Positions 1-7,773 of a stretch of DNA of 64,000 nt are shown piece by piece. The position numbers and the translations under genes are program-made. The notes beneath the pieces were generated by a model. It worked only from the letters and a program-made list of their open reading frames with translations. It made no database searches and had not been told where the DNA came from. The DNA comes from Streptomyces xantholiticus. Its GTDB lineage: Bacteria > Actinomycetota > Actinomycetes > Streptomycetales > Streptomycetaceae. Within the stretch, counting starts at the first letter, position 1. Every line of letters begins with the position of its first letter. Location: contig NZ_BMWB01000015.1 of assembly GCF_014651015.1 (NCBI RefSeq), positions 62,001 through 126,000 on the forward strand, in the 5' to 3' direction.

Positions 1-586
1 GGACCTGCGCGACTTCTCGCCCGACTTCGTCGCCGGCATCGTCGGTCCACTGCTGACGGAGCCGGAGGTCCAGTTCGTCAAAGCGATGTACGACCGCCCC
101 CTCGGAGGCGGGGCCGAGCCCGGCCCCGACGGGACCCCGGCCCAGGGAGGCCGGGTGACCGAGCTGGTGGCACGGCCGCTGCTGAATCTGCACTGGCCGC
201 AGCTCGCCGGCTTCGTCCAGCCCCTCGGCGGCGAGTACGCGGCGCGCCGCTCGCTCCTGGAACGACTGCCGTTCCCCGTCGGCTACGGCGTGGAGCTGGG
301 CCTGCTGGTCGACTCGCTGAACCTGGTGGGCCTCGACGCGCTCGCCCAGGTCGACGTCGGCACCCGCAAGCACCGCCACCAGGACGGGCAGGCGCTCGGC
401 AGAATGGCCGCGACGATCTATCGCACGGCTCAACTGCGGCTGTCCCGGCCGCACTTGGTACGCCCGTCGATCACCCAGTTCGACCGGGTCGAGAACGGAT
501 TCGCCCCGCGGACCTACCGGGTGGACACGGAGGAGCGGCCGCCGATGCTCGAGATCGGTGAGTATGCGGCGCGTCGCGCGGCATAA
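1..586 (+). CDS. gpgS: Glucosyl-3-phosphoglycerate synthase, C-terminal part (cut by window start)
   Basis: The reading frame is open from base 2 and ends at TAA 584-586, so only about 194 C-terminal residues are present. The first residues read DLRDFSPDFVAGIVGPLL and then EVQFVKAMYDRPL, the pattern that follows the catalytic core of GT-A glucosyl-3-phosphoglycerate synthases. This family moves glucose from an NDP-glucose to 3-phosphoglycerate in the cytoplasm, as the first step toward glucosylglycerate or methylglucose lipopolysaccharide. Further on, GYGVELGLLVD, TRKHRHQ and the terminal ERPP segment also fit the family. The N-terminal nucleotide-binding half lies outside the window. A related glycosyltransferase of the same clan (for example mannosyl-3-phosphoglycerate synthase) is the main alternative. 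Confidence 0.82.
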   Translation, partial: DLRDFSPDFVAGIVGPLLTEPEVQFVKAMYDRPLGGGAEPGPDGTPAQGGRVTELVARPLLNLHWPQLAGFVQPLGGEYAARRSLLERLPFPVGYGVELGLLVDSLNLVGLDALAQVDVGTRKHRHQDGQALGRMAATIYRTAQLRLSRPHLVRPSITQFDRVENGFAPRTYRVDTEERPPMLEIGEYAARRAA

Positions 587-624
587 GCCGAATCTGTCGG
601 TCATTTTGTCTAAATTTCCCACTT

Positions 625-789
625 ATGGGACTCATCAGATTTCTCGTGGTGTCTGAACAGCAGGTGGAAATGGCCCCCACCGGCAGCACGGCGGAACAAC
701 TGTGGCTCCTGGGCGGTATCGCTCTCAGCCTGACGGCAGCGGGACTCGTCGCCCTGGCCGCCACCCGCGGCCGCCACCGCGGCCCCTGA
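625..789 (+). CDS. Tiny protein that looks like an isolated LAxTG-type sorting signal
   Basis: ATG at 625 opens a 54-codon frame ending in TGA. The peptide has a short polar N-terminus, the string MAPTGSTAEQ, a hydrophobic helix (LWLLGGIALSLTAAGLVALAA) and a basic tail TRGRHR. That order (LAxTG-like motif, helix, Arg-rich end) is that of a sortase substrate C-terminus, yet almost no secreted domain precedes it and there is no signal peptide. GTG at 646 or 649 could also start it. It is either a small single-pass membrane protein or the relic of a cell-wall-anchored protein. No clear ribosome binding site is visible. Confidence 0.45.
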   Translation: MGLIRFLVVSEQQVEMAPTGSTAEQLWLLGGIALSLTAAGLVALAATRGRHRGP

Positions 790-1224
790 CGCTCTCCGGC
801 CTGTTCCCCTCCCGGCCCTGCCCGAACCGGGGCTCCGCCCGGGACCCACCACCACCCCGCTCCACTCGGTGCCCTGAACCCCTACGGCCCGGCGGCTGCG
901 GGACGCACCACGCGCCCGGACCGGCCGGAGCCGGAGGCGCGGGGCCGGGGCGCAGGCGCCGGCCAGTCGCTCCGGGCCGGGCCCGGGCGTGCGCCCGGTT
1001 TCCGGGTGGGGGCGGGGGGCCCCGGTTTCAGGAAGGGACGAGGAGGGGACGGCTCCCCCGCCGGCGTCGGGGCGCAGGCCCCGGGGCCCGCGGCGCGAGG
1101 CCGTCACCGTGGGCCCGGGGGCAACAGCCCCGAAACCGGGAGGGGCCGGGGGCGCCCCGTTTCGGGGAGGGGGCGGCTTCCCGCCGAGGACCGGAAGCAA
1201 CGTTTGAGGGCCCGCGGTACGGGC
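790..1224. other. 435-bp GC-rich intergenic region with no convincing gene
   Basis: Very GC-rich, low-complexity DNA lies before otsA. It contains short self-similar blocks such as CCGGTTTC.GGAAGGG and CCCGTTTCGGGGAGGG around 1021-1180, and one copy of a GGGCTCCGCCC-type element at 824-847. Open frames exist on both strands, but they are Gly/Pro/Arg-only translations of GC-rich DNA without recognisable domains. I see no RNA gene. The only likely signal is the otsA promoter at its right edge. Confidence 0.5.
824..847. repeat. GGGCTCCGCCC-type dispersed intergenic repeat, copy 1
   Basis: The core GGGGCTCCGCCCGGGACCC is flanked by GAACC. A near copy (GGGCTCCGCCCAGGACCCC) occurs at 6491-6513. 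From general knowledge, GGGCTCCGCCC-type elements recur between Streptomyces genes and can form small hairpins. Here both copies lie in long gene-free spacers upstream of sugar-metabolism genes. Confidence 0.5.
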
Positions 1225-1230
1225 TAGGTT
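1225..1230 (+). promoter_or_regulatory. Predicted -10 element of leaderless otsA mRNA
   Basis: TAGGTT lies 7 nt before the otsA ATG, with no purine-rich ribosome binding site between. Transcription starting at or next to the ATG would give a leaderless message. The same arrangement recurs before at least a dozen genes here. Confidence 0.4.
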
Positions 1231-1237
1231 TCGGCAC

Positions 1238-2695
1238 ATGGTCTCCGACGCAGCCCAGATCCTCGTCGCGTCCAACCGCGGCCCAGTCTCGTACGCGCTG
1301 AACGAGGACGGAGAGCTCGAAGCCCGCCGCGGTGGTGGGGGACTCGTCTCCGGCCTGTCGGCCATCGGCTCGAACGCCCGGTCGCTCTGGGTGTGCGCGG
1401 CACTGGACGACGGTGACCGTGAGGCCCTGCGGCGCGGCGTCGGCGAGCCCGGCGTACGGATGCTCGACATCGGCGCGGCCGTCCACGCCGACGCGTACAA
1501 CGGCATCGCCAACTCGGTGCTGTGGTTCGTCCACCACATGCTCTACCAGACGCCGCTGGAGCCCGTCTTCGGGCAGGAGTTCCGCAGGCAGTGGGGCGCG
1601 TACCGGCTCTACAACCGGGCGTTCGCGGAGGCGCTCGCCGACGAGGCCGCCGACGACGCGGCGGTGCTGGTGCAGGACTACCACCTGGCGCTGGTACCGG
1701 GGATGCTCCGCGAGCTCCGCCCGGACCTGCGGATCGGGCACTTCTCGCACACCCCGTGGGCGCCCCCCGAGTACTTCGCGATGCTGCCGGGCGACGTCGC
1801 GGAGGAGCTGCTGCTCGGCATGCTCGGCGCGGACCGCCTCGGTTTTCTGACCAAGCGCTGGCTGCGGGCGTTCCAGAGCTGCGCCACCACCGTGCTGGCC
1901 CCGTACGACGGGACGTCCCTGTGGCCGAAGGACAACGAGCCGGCCTTCGAGTTCCGGATCGAGGGCCGGGGCCGCCACCGGACCCGGCTCGGGGTGCACG
2001 GGCTCGGTGCCGACGCCGACTTCCTGCGCGAGCGCGCCGCTCGGCCCGACGTCGAGGAGCGCATGGCCACCCTGCGCGCCCAGGCGGGCGAGGGCCGGCG
2101 GACGATCGTCCGTGTCGACCGCACCGAGCTGTCCAAGAACATCGTGCGCGGCCTGCTGGCCTACCGGGAGCTGCTGGAAGAGCGCCCCGAGTGGCGTGAA
2201 CGGGTCGTGCACATCGCGCTCGCCTACCCCTCGCGCCAGGATCTCGCGGTCTACCGCGACTACACGGCGGAGGTCCACCGGCTCTCCGACGAGATCAACG
2301 CGCAGTACGGCACGGACACCTGGTCGCCGGTCGTCGTGCACGTCAAGGACGACTTCGCCCGTTCCCTGGCCGCGTACCGGATGGCCGACGTGGCTCTGGT
2401 CAACCCGATCCGCGACGGCATGAACCTGGTCGCCAAGGAGGTCCCCGTCGTCACCGATCTCGGCTGCGCCCTGGTGCTGTCGAGGGAGGCGGGCGCCCAC
2501 GAGGAGCTCGGCGAGGACGCCGTCACGGTCAACCCGTTCGACGTCAGCGGCACCGCCGCCGCGCTGCACGAGGCGCTGACGATGTCGGCCGACGAGCGCG
2601 CCGAGCGTTCCAAGCGCCTGGCGGCGGCAGCGACCGCGCTGCCGCCGCGGCAGTGGTTCCTCGACCAGCTGGACGCTCTGCGCGACGGTGCCTAG
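1238..2695 (+). CDS. otsA: Alpha,alpha-trehalose-phosphate synthase (GT20)
   Basis: A 485-residue cytoplasmic enzyme that joins UDP- or GDP-glucose and glucose-6-phosphate into trehalose-6-phosphate. The GT20 signatures appear in order: VASNRGPVSY near residue 10 and a Gly-rich loop GGGGLVSGL. They continue with VQDYHLALVPG near 145, FSHTPWAPPEYF near 170 and VDRTELSKNIVRGLLAY near 290. Last come NPIRDGMNLVAKE near 390 and LSREAGAHEELG. The length is typical of bacterial OtsA. It faces otsB, whose product dephosphorylates its product, tail to tail, and the two stop codons share the bases CTAG. A TAGGTT hexamer 7 nt before the ATG and no visible ribosome binding site suggest a leaderless mRNA. 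Confidence 0.95.
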   Translation: MVSDAAQILVASNRGPVSYALNEDGELEARRGGGGLVSGLSAIGSNARSLWVCAALDDGDREALRRGVGEPGVRMLDIGAAVHADAYNGIANSVLWFVHHMLYQTPLEPVFGQEFRRQWGAYRLYNRAFAEALADEAADDAAVLVQDYHLALVPGMLRELRPDLRIGHFSHTPWAPPEYFAMLPGDVAEELLLGMLGADRLGFLTKRWLRAFQSCATTVLAPYDGTSLWPKDNEPAFEFRIEGRGRHRTRLGVHGLGADADFLRERAARPDVEERMATLRAQAGEGRRTIVRVDRTELSKNIVRGLLAYRELLEERPEWRERVVHIALAYPSRQDLAVYRDYTAEVHRLSDEINAQYGTDTWSPVVVHVKDDFARSLAAYRMADVALVNPIRDGMNLVAKEVPVVTDLGCALVLSREAGAHEELGEDAVTVNPFDVSGTAAALHEALTMSADERAERSKRLAAAATALPPRQWFLDQLDALRDGA

Positions 2696-3546
2696 AGGCG
2701 CCGCGCGAGGGCGGCCAGGAAGTCCGCCACCTGCGCGGGCCCGGGAAGCAACAGGTCGGCGCGCTCGGCGAGTTCGGTGACCTCGCTGCCGCTGCACAGC
2801 AGCAGCCCGGGCACACCGTCGGAGCGGAGCTTGTCGACGGCGGCGTACGCGGCGAGGTCGCCCAGGTCGTCCCCCGCGTACAGCACGGCCTCGGCGCCGA
2901 CCTCCCGTACGTACTCGGACAGCGCGACACCCTTGTCCATGCCCGGCGGGCGGAGCTCGAGGACCATGCGCCCCGGCTCCAGGATCAGGCCGTGCCGGGA
3001 GGCGAGCGCGGCAAGAGGCTCGCGCAGGGCGTCGAAGGCGGCCTGAGGGTCCTCGGCGCGGCGGGTGTGCACCGCGACGGCACGGCCCTTCTCCTCGATC
3101 CAGGTGCCGTGCCAGGCGCCGATGCCGTCGAGGAATCCGGGGAGTTCGGCGCGCGCGGCCGCGACCCCCGGGTCGGGGGCCGGTGCCCGTACGGAGCCGG
3201 TGACCGCGTCCCAGCGTTCCGCGCCGTAGTGACCGAGGACCACGAGGTGGTCGAGGCCCGCGACACCGGCGAAGCCGCCGTAGCGGACGGCGACGCCGGC
3301 GGGGCGGCCGGTGATCACCGCGACGGAGGCGACCTTCGGCGCGAGGGCGGCGAGCGCGGGCACGGCGCGCTCGTGGGCACGCGCCTGCTCGGGGTCGGGA
3401 ACGATCTCGGCGAGTGTGCCGTCGAAGTCGAGGGCGATCACGGCTCTGCCGGGCCGTTCGAGGAGTGCCGCGAGGCCGTCACGGCCTGCGGGGGTGGACG
3501 GCGTCGGCATGGAGTCTGCTGCGTCTGCATACGGGGAGCTGCCCAT
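2692..3546 (-). CDS. otsB: Trehalose-6-phosphate phosphatase
   Basis: A HAD-superfamily phosphatase of 284 residues that removes phosphate from trehalose-6-phosphate, completing the OtsAB pathway. HAD motif I is VIALDFDGTLAEIVPDP near residue 40 (nucleophile and acid/base Asp). VITGRP near 75 is motif II-like. K of GMDKGVALSEY near 212 and VLYAGDDLGDLAAY near 230 are motifs III and IV. ATG 3546 is preceded by TAGGGT at 3553-3558, 6 nt away, so a leaderless start is possible; an ATG 12 codons later is an alternative. It lies 9 bp after the DUF3263 gene on the same strand and may be co-transcribed. Its stop overlaps that of otsA. Confidence 0.93.
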   Translation of the reverse strand: MGSSPYADAADSMPTPSTPAGRDGLAALLERPGRAVIALDFDGTLAEIVPDPEQARAHERAVPALAALAPKVASVAVITGRPAGVAVRYGGFAGVAGLDHLVVLGHYGAERWDAVTGSVRAPAPDPGVAAARAELPGFLDGIGAWHGTWIEEKGRAVAVHTRRAEDPQAAFDALREPLAALASRHGLILEPGRMVLELRPPGMDKGVALSEYVREVGAEAVLYAGDDLGDLAAYAAVDKLRSDGVPGLLLCSGSEVTELAERADLLLPGPAQVADFLAALARRL

Positions 3547-3555
3547 GCCCCGACC

Positions 3556-3867
3556 CTAGCGGCGACTTCTCCTCGCGTCCCTCACACGGCGAAGCCGGTT
3601 GACGGTGACGGGATCGTGGGCGAGGGCGCGCGGGTCGTCGAGGAGGGCGTTGAGCAGCTGGTAGTAGCGGACCGGGGAGATGTCGAGCTGCTCCCTGATG
3701 GCCCGCTCCTTGGCACCGGGCCCGCGCCAGGAACGCCGCTCCATGGCCAGAACGGCCCGTTCGCGCCCGGACAGCTCCTGGCGGTCGGAACCCCGGTCGT
3801 CAGGCCCCTGGTCGTCAGGCCCCTGGTCGTCGGGCCCCTGGTCGTCGGGCCCCTGGTCGTCGGTCAT
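3556..3867 (-). CDS. DUF3263 family small putative DNA-binding protein
   Basis: A 103-residue protein with an acidic repetitive N-terminus (four copies of DDQGP at residues 3-22) and a basic C-terminal domain. The domain reads LSGRERAVLAMERRSW then KERAIREQL, RYYQLLNALLDDP, and an Arg-rich tail. The C-terminal part matches the DUF3263 family as I remember it, small actinobacterial proteins with a helix-turn-helix-like fold. ATG 3867 was chosen because the frame upstream loses family-like sequence and TATGTT lies 6 nt before it (possible leaderless start). The function is unknown. It precedes otsB by 9 bp, so a link to trehalose control is possible but unproven. Confidence 0.72.
   Translation of the reverse strand: MTDDQGPDDQGPDDQGPDDQGPDDRGSDRQELSGRERAVLAMERRSWRGPGAKERAIREQLDISPVRYYQLLNALLDDPRALAHDPVTVNRLRRVRDARRSRR
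3802..3861. repeat. Four 15-bp coding tandem repeats (DDQGP)n
   Basis: Four near-identical 15-bp units (on the plus strand GGGCCCCTGGTCGTC, with A for G in some copies) encode DDQGP at the N-terminus of the DUF3263 protein. A 15-bp unit changes length without breaking the frame, so copy number can vary between strains. The units run directly into a fifth degenerate copy, DDRGS. Confidence 0.85.
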
Positions 3868-3929
3868 ACGACCAACATATCGGCGTGCTCCGACGTCCGG
3901 ACCGCCCTGTGGACAACACCCCGGCGGGC

Positions 3930-5204
3930 CTACTCCGCGGCTTCGGCCGCCCTGGCGTCCTGGGAGATCCGGCTCAGTGTGCGGGCGGCGCTGCCGCCCG
4001 GTCCCACGGCCTCGCCGATGTTCTTCTTGATGTCCTCGCTCGCCGACGCCCACGACGTCTTGCCCACCGGCGGCAGCACGGAGCCCGGCAGTACCTCCAG
4101 GAAGTCCTTGAGGTCCGCGTGCTCCGGGTCGTTCCGCATCGTCTCCTGGGCGGAGACCGTCACCGGCAGCAGATCGTTCTGGCCGGCGAACTCCATGACG
4201 TTCTCGTCGGCGAAGAGGAAGTCCAGGAACGTGCCGATCTCCTTGCGATGGCCGTTCTGCTTGAAGCCCATGATCCAGTCGGCGACACCCATCGCCGCGT
4301 CGGCCTCGCCGTCCTTGCCGGGCATCGCCACCGTACCGACGTCGATGCCCGCCTTCTCGGCGGCCTGCAGCAGCGACGGATGGCCGTTGAGCATGCCGAC
4401 CTCACCGCGGGTGAAGGCGGCGAAGGCGTCCTTGCGGTTGAGCTTGCCGGGGGCGACCGGGCCGGTGAGCTCCGCGTCGACCAGGTTTTCCTTCAGCCAC
4501 TCGAAGGTCTTGATGTTCTGCGGGGAGTCGATCGCGTATCTGCCGAGCTCGTCGGTGTAACCGCCGCCGCCGCTGAGCAGCCACATCATCGTCTCCGCCT
4601 GCGCCTCCTCGGGGCCGAGCGGCAGCGCGAAGGGGTATGTGACGTCGGTGTTCAGCTTGAGCCGCTCCGCGTCCTTTGCCAGCTCGTCCCAGGTCTCGGG
4701 GGCGCCGGTGATCCCCGCGTCCTCGAAAAGCTCCTTGTTGTAGAACAGCAGCCGGGTGGAGGCGACGAACGGCAGCCCGTACAGGGTGCGCTTCATCTCG
4801 CCCGCGTCGGTGAGCGGGGGGAGGAAGTTGGACTGGACGGGTATGGAGAGCATCTGGTCGGCGGAGTACAGCTTGCCGTCCGCGGCGTAGTCGGCGTAAC
4901 CGCCGATCTGGGCGATGTCGGGGGCCTTGCCGGCCTTGACCATCTCGGCGACCTTGCGGTCCACGTCGTTCCACGACTCGATCCGGACCTCGACGTCGAT
5001 GCCGGGGTTCTCGGCCTCGAACGCGGTCGTGAGATCGGCCCAGTACTTCTTGCTGCTCACGCCGCCGGCGACGTCGTAGTCGGCGGCCACCAGTTTGAGG
5101 GTGACGCCGTCACCGGAGCCGGTGGAGGTACCACAGCCCGCGAGCGACAGTGCCGTTCCCAGTGCGGCGACTGCCGCGGTCACACCCAAGAAGCGCCGCT
5201 GCAC
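3930..5204 (-). CDS. Sugar ABC transporter solute-binding lipoprotein
   Basis: An extracytoplasmic binding protein of about 424 residues, family 1 type. The signal peptide has a basic start (QRRF), a hydrophobic stretch and the lipobox LSLAGC, so the mature protein starts at Cys and is lipid-anchored outside the membrane. The body has family features such as FEAENPGIDVEVRIESW, APDIAQIGGY, LYGLPFVASTRLLFYNKELFEDAG and WDELAKDAERLK. GTG 5204 was chosen because GGGGGGAAG sits a few bases upstream; an earlier GTG at 5219 would place that site inside the gene. No permease genes adjoin it, so it must work with permeases elsewhere and probably the ATPase MsiK at 29.6 kb. The dre-like site and nagKA next to it suggest an amino sugar or chito-oligosaccharide ligand (inference). 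Confidence 0.88.
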   Translation of the reverse strand: MQRRFLGVTAAVAALGTALSLAGCGTSTGSGDGVTLKLVAADYDVAGGVSSKKYWADLTTAFEAENPGIDVEVRIESWNDVDRKVAEMVKAGKAPDIAQIGGYADYAADGKLYSADQMLSIPVQSNFLPPLTDAGEMKRTLYGLPFVASTRLLFYNKELFEDAGITGAPETWDELAKDAERLKLNTDVTYPFALPLGPEEAQAETMMWLLSGGGGYTDELGRYAIDSPQNIKTFEWLKENLVDAELTGPVAPGKLNRKDAFAAFTRGEVGMLNGHPSLLQAAEKAGIDVGTVAMPGKDGEADAAMGVADWIMGFKQNGHRKEIGTFLDFLFADENVMEFAGQNDLLPVTVSAQETMRNDPEHADLKDFLEVLPGSVLPPVGKTSWASASEDIKKNIGEAVGPGGSAARTLSRISQDARAAEAAE

Positions 5205-5311
5205 AGCTCTTCCCCCCACCCTCTGCTACCCGGTCCGTGTCGTCCGTTTGTCCCAGTCGGTCCCCCGCGACGTCCTGTGGAGTGGGGAGCGATGCTTCCC
5301 CACTCGGCATA

Positions 5312-5327
5312 TAAGGTCTACACCACT
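5312..5327. promoter_or_regulatory. DasR-responsive element (dre)-like operator, divergent promoter region
   Basis: TAAGGTCTACACCACT matches the remembered dre consensus ACTGGTCTAGACCACT at 12 of 16 positions. It lies between the divergent binding-protein gene (start 5204) and the SIS gene (start 5457), where it could control both. DasR is the GntR repressor of N-acetylglucosamine genes released by glucosamine-6-phosphate. A GTGGGGA/TCCCCAC inverted repeat at 5282-5303 lies next to it. Confidence 0.6.
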
Positions 5328-5456
5328 GAGGTCTCGCTTTCGCAACGCCCGTACGTCTGCCGCCGTTGTCCGGGGCAGCATTGCCGCCGTGACGCGGCGG
5401 CTGCTATGCACGTCGGGTCACGTCACGGCCGACCCGCCCTCGAGGAGCCTCGCCGC

Positions 5457-6350
5457 ATGTCGCGTACCGCAGCAGAGATAGCCACCCAGCCCGCCTGCTG
5501 GCGCCGGGCGGCCGAGGCCGCCGCGACGTTCGAGGGGCTGCCGGAGCCCGGCGAGCGGGTCGCCGTCACCGGCTGCGGGACGTCGTGGTTCATGGCGCTT
5601 GCGTACGCGGCACTGCGCGAGGGGGCGGGGCTCGGCGAGACCGACGCGTTCGCGGCGTCCGAGTTCCCGGCGGGCCGGGCGTACGACCGGGTGGTGGCGA
5701 TCACCCGGTCCGGCACGACGACCGAGGTCCTCGACCTGCTCACCCGGCTGGGGGGCCGGGTACCCACCCTCGCGCTGACCGCCGACCCGGCCGCACCGGT
5801 CATGGACGCGGCGGACGCGGTGGCGGTCCTGGACTGGGCGGACGAGGAATCGGTCGTCCAGACCCGCTTCGCCACGACCGCACTGGCGTTCCTGCGGGCG
5901 GGGCTCGGGGAGCTGCCCGGTGTCAAACCGGTCGCCGAGGCGGCGGTGGACGCGGAACTCGCGCTCACCGAGCCCCTGCCGGAGGCGGTGGTCACCGCCG
6001 ATCAGTGGACGTTCCTCGGGCGCGGCTGGACGTACGGGCTGGCCCTCGAGGCGAGCCTGAAGATGCGGGAGGCGGCCGGCGCGTGGACGGAGGCGTATCC
6101 GGCGATGGAGTACCGCCACGGGCCGATCGCCGTCACCGCCCCGGGGCGTGTCACCTGGGTCCTCGGCCCGCTTCCCGAAGGCCTGGCGGGCGACGTCTCG
6201 CGCGTCGGCGGCACGCTGGTGGCGCGCCGGGACGCCGACCCGCTGGCGGAACTGGTCCGCGCGCAGCGGCTGGCAGTGGCGCTGGCCGAGGCCCATGCCC
6301 TGGACCCGGACCACCCACGGCACCTCACGCGCAGCGTGATCCTGCCCTGA
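5457..6350 (+). CDS. SIS-domain sugar isomerase/deaminase (GlmS isomerase-like)
   Basis: A 297-residue protein with two SIS domains like the isomerase half of GlmS. The first has GCGTSWFMALAY near residue 40 and AITRSGTTTEVLDLL near 85 (phospho-sugar-binding Ser/Thr loop). The second has LGRGWTYGLALEASLKMREAAGAWTEAY near 185 and MEYRHGPIAV. It lacks a glutaminase domain, so it probably acts on an amino sugar phosphate or fructosamine phosphate (isomerase, deaminase or deglycase) rather than making glucosamine-6-phosphate from glutamine. ATG 5457 has GAGGAGCC upstream; an in-frame ATG at 5406 is less well placed. It lies between the dre site and nagKA, consistent with amino-sugar catabolism. 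Confidence 0.85.
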   Translation: MSRTAAEIATQPACWRRAAEAAATFEGLPEPGERVAVTGCGTSWFMALAYAALREGAGLGETDAFAASEFPAGRAYDRVVAITRSGTTTEVLDLLTRLGGRVPTLALTADPAAPVMDAADAVAVLDWADEESVVQTRFATTALAFLRAGLGELPGVKPVAEAAVDAELALTEPLPEAVVTADQWTFLGRGWTYGLALEASLKMREAAGAWTEAYPAMEYRHGPIAVTAPGRVTWVLGPLPEGLAGDVSRVGGTLVARRDADPLAELVRAQRLAVALAEAHALDPDHPRHLTRSVILP

Positions 6351-6797
6351 CGCCGGCCCCGGCGGGGCCGCGGCGCGAGCACCGGGCCCCTGCTGGGCAC
6401 CGAGCTGCCCGGGCTCGTCCCGCGCCCAGCCCGGGGACCGCGCCCCTGCCGGCACCGCAGGGCGTGACTCGTCCCCCCGCGCCCTCCCGTGAATCGGGCT
6501 CCGCCCAGGACCCCGTACCCCGCTCGCGCGGTGTGCCCACTCCCCTTGCGGCCGCGCGCCCGGGACGAAGCCCGGCGGGCGGGCCAGGTGTCGACCCGGC
6601 GGGCGACTCCCGCTACGGCCTGGCGGTTCGGGAGGTGCGAACGCCCCCGGGCGGATCCGAGCGACGGGACGCAGCGCCACCGGGGTCGAAGAGCGTGCCG
6701 CCGGGAAGCGGAGCGCCGGGGCCGCGGCTCGGCGGGTCAGCGGCTCGGCGGGTCAGCGCCGCTCTGCGGTTTGTATGGCATGGCAACAATCTCGCAC
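6351..6797. other. Intergenic region upstream of nagK
   Basis: About 450 bp of GC-rich DNA without a recognisable gene. It holds a second GGGCTCCGCCC-type repeat (6491-6513) and a perfect direct duplication of a 16-bp unit at 6724-6755. The right end becomes less GC-rich (TTTGTATGGCATGGCAACAAT) as the nagK promoter and dre-like site begin. Confidence 0.6.
6724..6755. repeat. Perfect 2 x 16-bp tandem repeat
   Basis: The unit GCGGCTCGGCGGGTCA occurs twice head to tail with no spacer, about 40 bp left of the nagK dre-like site. Its position would let it affect promoter geometry, but no regulator is known to me for this sequence. Confidence 0.8.
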
Positions 6798-6813
6798 AGT
6801 GGACTAGACCTAT
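6798..6813. promoter_or_regulatory. dre-like DasR operator overlapping the nagK promoter
   Basis: AGTGGACTAGACCTAT matches the dre inverted repeat AGTGGTCTAGACCAGT at 13 of 16 positions. It overlaps a possible -10 hexamer TATTCT (6811-6816), so DasR binding would block RNA polymerase directly. In S. coelicolor nagKA is an established DasR target. Confidence 0.75.
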
Positions 6814-6840
6814 TCTGGGTTCACCCGCCAAACTGGTCCC

Positions 6841-7773
6841 GTGAGACACGTCATCGCCCTCGATGTGGGCGGCACCGGTATGAAGGCCGCCCTGGTCGGG
6901 GTGGACGGGACGCTCCTGCACGAGGCGCGGCGGGCCACCGCGCGGGAGCGCGGGGCCGACGCCGTCGTTGAGTCCATCCTCGGTTTCGCCGAGGATCTCC
7001 GCGCCCACGGGCAGAAGCACCTCGGCACGGCCGCGGAGGCCGCCGGCGTCGCCGTGCCCGGCATCGTCGACGCCGAGCACGGCATCGCCGTCTACGCCGC
7101 CAACCTCGGCTGGCGCGACGTCCCGATGCGGGAGCTGCTGAGCCGAAGGCTCGACGGGGCTCCCGTGGCCCTCGGGCACGACGTCCGCACCGGCGGCCTC
7201 GCCGAGGGCCGCATCGGGGCGGGCCGGGGCGCCGACCGGTTCCTGTTCGTGCCGCTCGGCACCGGCATCGCCGGCGCGATCGGCATCGCCGGCACCATCG
7301 AGGCCGGCGCGCACGGCTGCGCCGGCGAGATCGGCCACATCGTCGTGCGCCCCGGCGGCCCCGCCTGCGGCTGCGGGCAGCGCGGCTGCCTGGAGACGCT
7401 CGCCTCCGCCGCCGCCGTAACCCGCGCCTGGGCGGCCGCGAGCGGCGACCATGCCGCCGATGCCGCCGACTGCGCCAAGGCCGTCGAGGCCGGCGACAAA
7501 ACAGCGACGACGGTGTGGCAGGAGGCCGTCGACGCGCTCGCCGACGGCCTCGTCACGGCGCTCACCCTCCTGGACCCCGGCACACTGATCATCGGTGGCG
7601 GCCTGGCCGAGGCCGGGGAAACCTTGTTCACACCCCTTCGGGCGGCCGTGGAGGAACGCGTCACTTTCCAGAAGCTGCCCACGATCGTCCCGGCGGCCCT
7701 CGGGGACACCGCCGGATGCCTGGGCGCAGGGCTGCTCGCCTGGGATCTACTCGCCACGGAGGTAACCGCCTGA
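6841..7773 (+). CDS. nagK: ROK-family N-acetylglucosamine kinase
   Basis: A 310-residue cytoplasmic sugar kinase that would phosphorylate N-acetylglucosamine with ATP. The phosphate-binding loop is IALDVGGTGMKAAL near residue 5. VAVPGIVD near 75 and PLGTGIAGAIGI near 137 are the second ATP and sugar loops. The ROK signature with zinc ligands reads EIGHIVVRPGGPACGCGQRGCLE near 160-182, and LIIGGGLAEAGE near 245 is the adenosine motif. GTG 6841 starts the gene. Its stop overlaps the nagA ATG by one base (TGATG), so the two are translationally coupled. The specificity call rests on the nagA partner and the dre site, since ROK kinases for glucose look similar. Confidence 0.9.
   Translation: MRHVIALDVGGTGMKAALVGVDGTLLHEARRATARERGADAVVESILGFAEDLRAHGQKHLGTAAEAAGVAVPGIVDAEHGIAVYAANLGWRDVPMRELLSRRLDGAPVALGHDVRTGGLAEGRIGAGRGADRFLFVPLGTGIAGAIGIAGTIEAGAHGCAGEIGHIVVRPGGPACGCGQRGCLETLASAAAVTRAWAAASGDHAADAADCAKAVEAGDKTATTVWQEAVDALADGLVTALTLLDPGTLIIGGGLAEAGETLFTPLRAAVEERVTFQKLPTIVPAALGDTAGCLGAGLLAWDLLATEVTA

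Noticed and set aside
1028..2797. Long minus-strand open frame opposite otsA
   Set aside because: Arg/Gly/Val-rich shadow of the GC-rich otsA gene, with no domain or start signal. otsA has all GT20 motifs.
3796..3867. Repeat tract as a CRISPR array
   Set aside because: Units are 15 bp with no spacers, and they code for DDQGP in an expressed-looking gene.
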